DNA of 5,871 nt from Bacteroidota bacterium (GTDB taxonomy: Bacteria > Bacteroidota > Bacteroidia > Bacteroidales > UBA10428): assembly GCA_024640925.1 (NCBI GenBank), contig JAHEEB010000317.1, positions 1-5,871 on the forward strand, read 5' to 3'. The position numbers were made by a program, and so were the translations under genes. The first letter of the stretch is position 1, and each line of letters begins with the position of its first letter. The notes under the pieces are model-generated. The model made no database searches. It saw only the letters and a list, made by a program, of their open reading frames with translations, and was not told the DNA's origin. This document shows, piece by piece, positions 1-5,871 of this stretch.

Positions 1-885
1 TCTTCCGATTATTTCGGGAATCATACCGTAGGCTTTCAGATCTTGAGGAGCAATATATTGTAAGAGATTTGAACGGTCAATTGTTTCGATGTTACGATCT
101 GCAGAATAACCAACAACTTTGGTATTCAGGCGATGTCCTATTTTCTTATCGATTCCGTCGAATGCCCCACCACAAATAAACAATATATTCTTGGTGTCGA
201 CAGGAATCATTTTTTGATCGGGGTGTTTACGACCACCTTGAGGAGGAACATTAACAACCGAACCTTCCAGAAGTTTTAACAGCCCCTGTTGAACACCTTC
301 GCCCGATACGTCGCGGGTAATGCTGGGGTTATCGGATTTGCGGGCAATCTTATCAATTTCGTCGATAAAAACTATGCCTTTCTCTGCAGCTTCAACATTG
401 TAATCGGCCACCTGAAGCAAGCGTGTGAGAATACTTTCGATATCTTCTCCAACATAACCAGCTTCGGTAAGAACAGTTGCATCGACAATGGTAAATGGTA
501 CATGTAACAACTTGGCAATTGTTCTGGCTAGAAGAGTTTTGCCTGTACCCGTTTCACCAACCATAATAATATTTGACTTGTCGATATCAACATCTTCATC
601 TTTCCGGGAGTGGTGCATCAACCTTTTATAGTGGTTGTATACTGCTACGGAAAGATATTTCTTCGCCTCATCCTGACCGATAACATAAAGATCAAGGAAT
701 TTTTTTATTTCTGTAGGTTTGACTAGTTGTATAGAATTGATATCGAAATCGCTCTTCTTTTTAAGCTCCTCCTGAACTATATCATAGGCCTGCTCAATAC
801 AATTATCGCATATATGACCCGAAATACCGGCAATCAGCAGATTTGTATCGCGTTTTTCTCTACCACAGAAAGAGCACCTGTCCAT
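1..885 (-). CDS. clpX: ATP-dependent Clp protease ATP-binding subunit ClpX (partial, C-terminus cut by window edge)
   Basis: ClpX is a hexameric AAA+ unfoldase that recognises tagged or damaged cytosolic proteins, unfolds them with ATP and threads them into ClpP. The 295 visible residues start with the zinc-binding dimerisation domain (C4-x2-C7 and C26-x2-C29). The AAA+ module follows, with Walker A GETGTGKT at 110-117, pore-1 loop GYVG at 143-146 and Walker B FIDEID at 173-178. A Lys-His-Pro segment lies near 220-222. The ClpP-binding loop appears to carry VGY at 258-260, where E. coli has IGF. The last visible residues, PEIIGR, are the usual entry to the sensor/small-domain part, so roughly 110-125 residues are missing to the left. 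The frame stays open to base 1. The ATG at 885 lies 5 bases after the clpP stop, with only an A-rich stretch and no clear Shine-Dalgarno, so translation is probably coupled to clpP in one operon. Identity is very secure. The Glu in Walker A, where many ClpX proteins have Pro, is a minor variant. Confidence 0.98.
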   Translation of the reverse strand, partial: MDRCSFCGREKRDTNLLIAGISGHICDNCIEQAYDIVQEELKKKSDFDINSIQLVKPTEIKKFLDLYVIGQDEAKKYLSVAVYNHYKRLMHHSRKDEDVDIDKSNIIMVGETGTGKTLLARTIAKLLHVPFTIVDATVLTEAGYVGEDIESILTRLLQVADYNVEAAEKGIVFIDEIDKIARKSDNPSITRDVSGEGVQQGLLKLLEGSVVNVPPQGGRKHPDQKMIPVDTKNILFICGGAFDGIDKKIGHRLNTKVVGYSADRNIETIDRSNLLQYIAPQDLKAYGMIPEIIGR

Positions 886-890
886 ACTTA

Positions 891-1571
891 TTATTTTTTA
901 ATTTTTAGGAGCACGTCATCAATCATTCCATATTCTAGGGCTTCGTTGGCAGTCATCCAGTAATCGCGATCAGAATTTTTTTCAACTTCTTCGAATTTTC
1001 TGCCGGAATGTTCGGCAATAATTGTATATAATTCGTTGCGAAGTTTCAATATTTCTCTTGTAGTAATCTCAATATCAGAGGCTTGACCTTGCGCGCCACC
1101 CATTGGTTGATGAATCATCACTCTTGAATGCTTTAACGCAGATCGTTTACCTTTTGTTCCAGCACATAATAAAACGGCTGCCATAGAGGCTGCCATGCCA
1201 GTACAGATTGTAGCTACATCGGACCCTATGTATTGCATGGTGTCATAAATACCTAATCCGGCATGAACGGCACCACCAGGGGAGTTAAAGTAAATTTGTA
1301 TATCTTTCCCCGGATCAGCAGAGTCGAGGTATAAGAGTTGTGCCTGAATAACATTAGCCACATAATCATCGATGGGTAGTCCAAGGAAAATAATCCTGTC
1401 CATCATTAACCTTGAAAATACATCCATTGAAGCAACGTTCAACTGGCGTTCTTCAATAATTGTTGGCGAAATGTAACTGTTATTATATACTGATGAAATT
1501 TTATCAAGGGTCATACTGCTTATTCCCCTATGTTTTACAGCATATTTTTTAAAATCATTGATATTATCCAT
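891..1571 (-). CDS. clpP: ATP-dependent Clp protease proteolytic subunit ClpP
   Basis: ClpP is the cytosolic serine peptidase (family S14) that forms a two-ring, 14-subunit chamber and degrades proteins delivered by ClpX. The chosen ATG gives 226 residues, normal for the Bacteroidota form, which carries a longer N-terminal segment than E. coli ClpP. The catalytic triad is visible: Ser129 in GMAASMA, His154 in MIHQP and Asp203 in SDRDYW. The NSPGG oxyanion-hole region is at 96-100 and the handle segment [13 protein letters not shown] follows the His. The reading frame extends two codons upstream to a GTG at 1577, but the ATG at 1571 is preferred because AAAGG lies about 8 bases before it and the family begins close to here. 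An N-terminal stretch of about 35 residues before SYISPT may be processed as in other ClpP proteins; this is inferred. It sits between tig and clpX, the conserved order for this machinery. Confidence 0.98.
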   Translation of the reverse strand: MDNINDFKKYAVKHRGISSMTLDKISSVYNNSYISPTIIEERQLNVASMDVFSRLMMDRIIFLGLPIDDYVANVIQAQLLYLDSADPGKDIQIYFNSPGGAVHAGLGIYDTMQYIGSDVATICTGMAASMAAVLLCAGTKGKRSALKHSRVMIHQPMGGAQGQASDIEITTREILKLRNELYTIIAEHSGRKFEEVEKNSDRDYWMTANEALEYGMIDDVLLKIKK

Positions 1572-1614
1572 AATCACAACCTTTTTGCTAAGTTACTGCT
1601 TTTTTCCTTTAGGT

Positions 1615-1644
1615 AAAAACTATTTTGTCCACGATTAGGCCAAT
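1615..1644 (-). promoter_or_regulatory. Weak candidate clpPX promoter in the tig-clpP spacer
   Basis: Reading the minus strand, ATTG is followed after 18 bases by TAGTTTTT. This resembles the Bacteroidota primary sigma pattern (TTTG near -33, TAnnTTTG near -7), with one mismatch in each box. A transcript starting here would have a leader of roughly 40 bases before the clpP ATG. It would let clpP-clpX be expressed apart from tig. In DNA this AT-rich, one such match can arise by chance, so the call is tentative. Confidence 0.2.
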
Positions 1645-1646
1645 CG
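1632..1646 (-). other. Small hairpin in the tig-clpP spacer
   Basis: The spacer contains a perfect 5-bp inverted repeat, CGATT and AATCG, around a 5-base loop. It can be extended by about three more pairs if one T is bulged. No U-run follows directly; a run of five T lies about 9 bases further on. It is therefore at best a weak terminator, and could be an intercistronic attenuator or a processing or stability element between tig and clpP. The stem is seen in the sequence; any role is inferred. Confidence 0.35.
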
Positions 1647-1673
1647 GAAAAACAATGAATTTATCTGATCTTT

Positions 1674-3035
1674 TTATTTATCAGCCTCAAACATTTTATT
1701 AAACTTTTCGCTTGAAATTTCTTTCTCCTCAATTTTAACAGCTGATTTTATGAACTCAATGATTTTGTTTTCCATGCATCCTTCAGCAACTTTTCTAGCT
1801 TGTTTGTCATCGCTAAGTGTACGTTGAGCAAATGTTGTAAGATGTTCATCGGGCACATTGCTCATCCCGTAATAACTGAACTGAAGTCGGGCATTTTCTT
1901 TTGCCGAGGCCATAATATCTTCTTCAGTAATCTTAATTTCATTGTCTTTGGCAATTTTATCTTTTATTAATTGCCATTTCAGATCCTCAATAAATTTATC
2001 AAAATCCTTATTTATTTCCTCCTGGGTAAACTTGCCCTGGTTTATTTCAAAAAGCCACCTTTTTAAGAATTCTTCAGGGAGGTTGCTTTTGAATTTTTTT
2101 ATCATTGAATCTTTTACGTCGATTTTGAATTTGTATTCGCTATCTCTCGTAAGACCAAGAGATGCCTCCTCGGAGATTTTTGAGCGAAAATCATCTACTG
2201 ACGATACATTGCCTTCGCCATATACCTTGTTAAAGAGTTCCTGATTGACTTCAGCTTTGCTAAAACGTTGTATATCTTTGATTGCCAATTTAAAGTCACC
2301 TGAAACATTTGCAGCCTCAGCACTTTTAATCTTAAGGATAGAGGCTATTTCAGTATCATTTGGATAGGCTTTTTTCAAGTCAACTACCAATGTATCCTCT
2401 ATTTTTGATTTCAGAATAGCACTTTTAATGCTCTCATCTTTAATTAAATCAACGGATATCCTGCTTTCGTCGCTGCAAATTCCTCCATCTTTAACTTCTC
2501 CACTTTCATTGAGTTGAACAAGAGAGACGGAGAGCATGTCTTTCTCTTCAATCGTATCGACATGAATGAACTCTCCAAATCGTTGAGTATAACTATCGAT
2601 GTATTTGTCGATCATTTCATTATCGACCTCTATTTTATAATATGGTATTTTATCTTTACTGCTTAGCTTCAATTCAAAATCAGGTGCTAGTGCCAGATCG
2701 AATTTAAATTCGAAATCGCTATCAGTGTCCCAGTCTATTTTTGTAGCTTCGCCTTCATGTGGCAGAGGTTCACCCAGAATATTAAGCTTCTCATCTTCAA
2801 TAAATTTCGAAATCGATTCAGAAACTAACTTATTGATTTCCTCAAGCAAAACTGGTTTACGATACATTTTGCTTATTAAACCAAAAGGTACTTTACCAGG
2901 CCTAAAGCCAGGAATAACTGCCTTTTTTTTATGAGTGTTGAGAACATTAGTTACGCGTTCCTCGTAGTCTTCTTTGCCCAATGCCAATTTCAGAACTACG
3001 TTTAAATCGTCGGTGTTTTCTCTGGTAATATTCAT
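1674..3035 (-). CDS. tig: Trigger factor, ribosome-associated chaperone
   Basis: Trigger factor docks at the ribosomal exit tunnel and shields nascent chains. The ATG at 3035 gives 453 residues, normal for the family, and the N-terminus MNITREN matches the Bacteroidota form. An open frame continues upstream to a GTG at 3089, but those 18 extra codons run through the tRNA terminator and are rejected. The ribosome-binding signature GFRPGKVP falls at 43-50, the same place as in E. coli. Domains are roughly: ribosome-binding 1-115, PPIase-like (FKBP fold) 154-257, and the helical C-terminal chaperone arms and body 258-453. The PPIase-like segment lacks the IPGFE-type active-site motif seen in E. 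coli, so prolyl isomerase activity is doubtful. No strong Shine-Dalgarno and no consensus promoter is seen in the 37 bases between the upstream terminator and the ATG. clpP follows after 102 bases, consistent with a shared folding/degradation locus. Confidence 0.97.
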   Translation of the reverse strand: MNITRENTDDLNVVLKLALGKEDYEERVTNVLNTHKKKAVIPGFRPGKVPFGLISKMYRKPVLLEEINKLVSESISKFIEDEKLNILGEPLPHEGEATKIDWDTDSDFEFKFDLALAPDFELKLSSKDKIPYYKIEVDNEMIDKYIDSYTQRFGEFIHVDTIEEKDMLSVSLVQLNESGEVKDGGICSDESRISVDLIKDESIKSAILKSKIEDTLVVDLKKAYPNDTEIASILKIKSAEAANVSGDFKLAIKDIQRFSKAEVNQELFNKVYGEGNVSSVDDFRSKISEEASLGLTRDSEYKFKIDVKDSMIKKFKSNLPEEFLKRWLFEINQGKFTQEEINKDFDKFIEDLKWQLIKDKIAKDNEIKITEEDIMASAKENARLQFSYYGMSNVPDEHLTTFAQRTLSDDKQARKVAEGCMENKIIEFIKSAVKIEEKEISSEKFNKMFEADK

Positions 3036-3072
3036 TTCTATAAATAAGAAGTTATTTAACTGGATATATCTT

Positions 3073-3118
3073 AAAAAAACCGCCAACACTACGATTCTAT
3101 GATGCGAGTATTAGCGGT
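3073..3118 (-). terminator. Rho-independent terminator of tRNA-Leu
   Basis: On the minus strand a 12-bp stem forms between ACCGCTAATACT (3107-3118) and AGTGTTGGCGGT (3079-3090), with two G-U wobbles and a 16-base loop. Seven T residues follow directly (3073-3079). It starts about 12 bases after the 3' end of the tRNA, so it most likely ends the tRNA transcript. It also lies only 37 bases before the tig ATG, so any read-through would feed tig. In the other direction there is no gene that needs a terminator. Confidence 0.85.
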
Positions 3119-3130
3119 CTGTTTTGTTTG

Positions 3131-3212
3131 TGCGGATGAAGGGACTCGAACCCCCACGCCTTTCGGCACTAGATCCTAAGTCTAGCTTGGCTACCAATTA
3201 CAACACATCCGC
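3131..3212 (-). tRNA. tRNA-Leu, anticodon TAG
   Basis: This 82-base class II tRNA reads CUN leucine codons. The acceptor stem GCGGATG/CATCCGC pairs over all 7 bp, followed by discriminator A. The D-arm has a 3-bp stem TTG/CAA and a TGGTAG-containing loop. The anticodon stem is CTAGA/TCTAG with loop CTTAGGA, placing anticodon TAG at 3176-3178. The long variable arm with a GCC-GAAA-GGC hairpin supports Leu. The T-loop is TTCGAGT. The T-stem GGGGG/CCCTT contains two G-U pairs, slightly unusual but tolerable. CCA is not encoded and must be added after transcription. It has its own promoter just upstream and a terminator just downstream. Confidence 0.97.
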
Positions 3213-3224
3213 AAAAAAGAATGG

Positions 3225-3256
3225 CAAAGATATATTTTTTTTAAAAACGAAGCACA
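3225..3256 (-). promoter_or_regulatory. Promoter of tRNA-Leu (Bacteroidota type)
   Basis: On the minus strand TATCTTTG (3225-3232) matches the Bacteroidota -7 consensus TAnnTTTG exactly. A TGTG (3253-3256), one base off the TTTG -33 box, lies 20 bases upstream. Transcription would begin within a few bases of the tRNA 5' end at 3212, which is what a tRNA promoter needs. The boxes are seen; activity is inferred from position. Confidence 0.65.
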
Positions 3257-3725
3257 TCATTTTGAAAAAATATTTTTATAAGATGTTTTTTTCTTCTTAT
3301 GAAATCATTCATTGTTTTACTGATTCTATGTATTTACGACTTGTTCAAATTTTGGTATGGTTTCCAATATAAATACGAATATTTCCATCTGATAACTCAC
3401 TAAAACTGGATTTGATAGAATTGTTGAAGGTTCTCGGTTTTAAATCATATTAATTCAGCCAAAGAAGGACCTTAATTATAAGTGACAGGACCAAATCATT
3501 TTTTAAAATTACCAACAATAAAGCTGTACTTTTATGCACTGATAATAGTTTTTCTTCTTTTAGATGATAAATGGAAAAATTATTTCGAGCGGATCTTGTA
3601 AGGAGCAATGGGAAATTCGATATGTTGTTATAAATTAAATTATTAATAAGAACATCACGAATTAAATACATCAACTTCATAACATTCCTGTTTTTTTTCG
3701 TAAATTAAATATCAAATGTTGTTTG
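3257..3725. other. AT-rich divergent intergenic region, no convincing gene
   Basis: Together with the tRNA promoter this fills the 513 bases between the divergent tRNA-Leu and histidine kinase genes. It is AT-rich with many homopolymer runs. A minus-strand frame at 3450-3680 could encode 76 residues rich in Leu, Ile and Asn, with an AGGA 5 bases before its ATG. It matches no family I recognise and is probably chance. No TAnnTTTG-type promoter for the kinase could be placed with confidence. An imperfect inverted repeat near the right end is listed separately. Confidence 0.6.
3614..3663. repeat. Imperfect inverted repeat upstream of the histidine kinase
   Basis: The arms AATTCGATATGTT (3614-3626) and AACATCACGAATT (3651-3663) are complementary at 11 of 13 positions, with the two mismatches side by side. 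The 24-base centre is pure AT-rich sequence that can pair partly with itself (TTAT with ATAA). It ends 62 bases before the kinase ATG, a place where an operator or leader hairpin could sit. Such repeats are not rare in AT-rich DNA, so function is open. Confidence 0.35.
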
Positions 3726-5871
3726 ATGAAAAGAAGAAGTGAAGTTTCTTTCAATATATTGGTTATAGCGGAAGATAACGAGAACAGCGAGACTATTTCC
3801 AGCGTTCTTTCTGGTATAGGTGTAAATATTACCAGGTTAAAAACAAGTAATGAACTGAGTAATATTTTAAAAGGGTCAGATTTTTTCTTGAAAATATTTT
3901 TTATAGGTAATTCATCTGATTTGAAGGATGTTGCCACCCTTGAAAATTTTTCAATTGAAACACCCCTTCTCCTTCTTAAAGATGCTAAATCTGATCCATC
4001 CGGTTTTGATTATGAGAAATACGACATTATAAACATTGATACAGAAAAGTCACCTTTTAGAAGCAGGATTAACCTGCACAAAGAACTATTTTTAACCAGA
4101 ACGACGTTACAAAAAGCGTTGGAGGAGATTGAAATAAAAAAAAGCAGAATTGCTGAAGAAGATCAAAAATTTAAAATAATAACTTCGACTATAAATAAGG
4201 CCGTTGTATTTGTTGATCAGGATAAGAATATTGTATTCTGGAACAACGATGCACAGACTTTATTAGGGTATACTCGCTTTGAGGTAATGAATGAGAGCAT
4301 TTTACGTTGGGTTATTGCTCCATCTTCACAAAAAATAATAGAAAAACTTTTTGAAGATGTAACTTCAGGTGGCCCAAGAATGATTAAACGCTCTTATCCT
4401 TTAGTATTAAAAAATAAACTAAAGGTTGAAATTGATGTAGATGCAACCGTATCTCACATAAAGAATGCCGAAGGAAAGTTTCACCTTATTTTTGTATTTC
4501 ATGATAATTCTATTCAACGTCGACTTGATAAAGAGTATCAGAAAGCCAGAGAGTTAAACGAAGAAAATAAATTATTACGCGAATTTACCCATCATGTGAG
4601 TCACGAACTCCGTACTCCCTTAAATGCAATTATGGGTATCTCAAAGACCTTAATGAAATACAATTCCAATAACCTCACAGAAAAACAAAAGGAAGGATTG
4701 GGTATTGTTTATAATTGTGGTACCCAATTGATAAATATGATAGGCGATTTATTAAATCTTTCCAAACTGGATAGTAACCGGTTTAATCTGAATAATGAGC
4801 TTTTTGATTTAGATAAATTTCTTTCTTTACAGAAAAGTCAGATTCTGCAACTAATTGAAAATAAACCTATAAAATTTTTAGTTAAAAAAAGCCCTTCCAT
4901 ATCAGTTGAGTTAAATGCAGATCATAGAAAGATCGGACAAATTCTATCAAACCTATTAAGCAATTCGGTAAAATTTACCGAAAAAGGGAAAATAGTTTTA
5001 TCGTGCCATTTAATCGAAGATAAATTATTTTTCGAAGTTGCAGATACGGGAATAGGCATTCCCGCTGATAAGATGAAGGTAATTTTTGAGAAATTCAGAC
5101 AAGTTGATGAATCCGTTTTCAATATTATGGGAGCTGGATTGGGACTACATATTGCAAAAAAATTAGTTGATCTGATGCATGGAGAAATTTCTGCAGAAAG
5201 CGAAGTAGGTAAGGGTACCATTGTCAGGTTTTACATTACCCTTACAGAACCAAAAACCTCCGTTATTTTACCTGTTGAACCCGGCTCGGATACTACAATT
5301 CTAAGTTTTAAACCTAAAAGCAAACTTGTTTTAATTATCGATGATAATATTCAGAATGATTTTTATTATTCTATTATTAATGAACAAGCTGATTATTCTG
5401 TTGTACTTTGCAGGAAGGGAAAATCCGGACTAATGGCAGCCATAGGATATTTGCCTGATATAATTATTCTTAAACTAGAAATTCCCGGATTGCATGGCAC
5501 ATCTATTATTCGTGAATTGGAAAAGAATCAGATTAATGTACCCATAATTGCATTATCTTATTATGAAACACCTTCTTTTCATTTACCTGCCAATGTTCAT
5601 TTTTTCACAGGTGCATTAAACGCAGAACAACTGCTTGAAAAGTTGAATGAGCTAACCAAAGAATCAAAACCAAACCCTGAAAAGATAGTAATCTATGAAT
5701 CAGAATCGTGGATGAAAGGAGAACCCATTCTTGATAGTAATACTTTATTTATCGATAATAAACAAATAGATTATTCATTAATCCAGGTTATCAGAAGGAA
5801 ATGCGATTACCTCTTTATTGAGCAGGCAGATAAAAATAGTTTTTCTCTTGAATTGTTTTTAAGGATTCTTT
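3726..5871 (+). CDS. Soluble PAS sensor hybrid histidine kinase with degenerate receiver domains (partial, C-terminus cut by window edge)
   Basis: This is a cytoplasmic two-component sensor kinase with no signal peptide or membrane segment in 715 visible residues. Domains in order: receiver-like 9-123; linker helix 126-147; PAS 148-262 (FWNNDAQTLLGY at 171-182); coiled-coil linker about 264-286; HisKA 283-349 with phospho-acceptor His293 in SHELRTPLN; HATPase about 399-506. The ATPase shows N-box N409/N413, G1 DTGIGIP at 440-446, F-box FEKFRQ and G2 GAGLGL at 469-474, so the kinase core looks intact. A receiver-like domain (533-643) and perhaps another (from 653) follow. All receiver-like parts lack the phospho-acceptor Asp; in 533-643 Lys583 takes its place and Gly629 that of the conserved Lys. 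The ATG at 3726 is the first good start in frame; there is no clear Shine-Dalgarno, normal for Bacteroidota. The signal sensed and the partner regulator are unknown; no response regulator gene is visible here. Confidence 0.93.
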   Translation, partial: MKRRSEVSFNILVIAEDNENSETISSVLSGIGVNITRLKTSNELSNILKGSDFFLKIFFIGNSSDLKDVATLENFSIETPLLLLKDAKSDPSGFDYEKYDIINIDTEKSPFRSRINLHKELFLTRTTLQKALEEIEIKKSRIAEEDQKFKIITSTINKAVVFVDQDKNIVFWNNDAQTLLGYTRFEVMNESILRWVIAPSSQKIIEKLFEDVTSGGPRMIKRSYPLVLKNKLKVEIDVDATVSHIKNAEGKFHLIFVFHDNSIQRRLDKEYQKARELNEENKLLREFTHHVSHELRTPLNAIMGISKTLMKYNSNNLTEKQKEGLGIVYNCGTQLINMIGDLLNLSKLDSNRFNLNNELFDLDKFLSLQKSQILQLIENKPIKFLVKKSPSISVELNADHRKIGQILSNLLSNSVKFTEKGKIVLSCHLIEDKLFFEVADTGIGIPADKMKVIFEKFRQVDESVFNIMGAGLGLHIAKKLVDLMHGEISAESEVGKGTIVRFYITLTEPKTSVILPVEPGSDTTILSFKPKSKLVLIIDDNIQNDFYYSIINEQADYSVVLCRKGKSGLMAAIGYLPDIIILKLEIPGLHGTSIIRELEKNQINVPIIALSYYETPSFHLPANVHFFTGALNAEQLLEKLNELTKESKPNPEKIVIYESESWMKGEPILDSNTLFIDNKQIDYSLIQVIRRKCDYLFIEQADKNSFSLELFLRIL

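Noticed and set aside
289..507. Plus-strand 72-codon frame
   Set aside because: Antisense shadow of the clpX AAA+ domain.
727..963. Plus-strand 78-codon frame
   Set aside because: Antisense shadow spanning the clpX start and clpP end.
1942..2244. Plus-strand 100-codon frame
   Set aside because: Antisense shadow of the trigger factor C-terminal region.
2725..2934. Plus-strand 69-codon frame
   Set aside because: Antisense shadow of the trigger factor N-terminal region.
3036..3089. 18-codon N-terminal extension of trigger factor from a GTG
   Set aside because: It would be encoded within the tRNA terminator and its T-run, and the family N-terminus MNIT begins at the ATG at 3035.
3131..3212. 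tRNA-Leu as an attachment site for an integrated element
   Set aside because: No integrase gene or direct repeat of the tRNA 3' end is visible, and housekeeping tig lies on the 3' side.
3124..3372. Plus-strand frame of 82 codons beginning MFVRMKGLEPPRL
   Set aside because: It is the antisense of the tRNA-Leu gene. The GLEPPRL-like peptide is a known artefact of reading across a tRNA T-arm in reverse, and the rest is AT-rich spacer.
3450..3680. Minus-strand 76-codon frame in the intergenic gap, with AGGA before its ATG
   Set aside because: Composition is Leu/Ile/Asn-rich as expected by chance in AT-rich DNA, there are no recognisable motifs, and no promoter is evident. Kept only as a remark on the gap.
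3677..3937. Minus-strand 86-codon frame
   Set aside because: It lies opposite the start of the histidine kinase, whose domain order and catalytic motifs make the plus-strand frame the real one.
4922..5221. Minus-strand 99-codon frame
   Set aside because: Shadow of the kinase HATPase domain on the other strand.

Overview
The window looks like a piece of a Bacteroidota chromosome. ClpX, ClpP and trigger factor all read like Bacteroidota family members. The DNA is AT-rich. Most genes lack a strong Shine-Dalgarno sequence, and the only clear promoter has the TAnnTTTG -7 box typical of this phylum. The exact genus cannot be read from the sequence.

Positions 1-3212 are a minus-strand block. In transcription order it holds tRNA-Leu(TAG), a strong intrinsic terminator, tig (trigger factor), a 102-base spacer with a small hairpin, clpP, and clpX. 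clpX starts 5 bases after the clpP stop and runs off the left edge with 295 codons visible. This is the conserved protein quality-control cluster. Trigger factor meets nascent chains at the ribosome, while ClpX unfolds substrates and feeds them into the ClpP chamber. No consensus promoter was found directly in front of tig.

Positions 3213-3725 form a divergent, AT-rich, essentially non-coding gap of 513 bases. It carries the tRNA promoter at its left end and an imperfect inverted repeat near its right end.

From 3726 to the right edge, on the plus strand, lies the first 715 codons of a soluble sensor histidine kinase. Its order is receiver-like, PAS, HisKA, HATPase, receiver-like, and the beginning of what may be a third receiver-like domain. 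The kinase core looks fully functional. The receiver-like modules have lost the phospho-accepting aspartate: the aligned residue is non-acidic in the first, Lys in the second and Glu in the third. This is the most unusual thing in the window. It suggests an orphan kinase whose receivers act as structural or binding modules, not as phosphorelay stations. It looks unrelated to the Clp cluster apart from sharing the divergent gap.

No mobile element, CRISPR array or defence system is visible.
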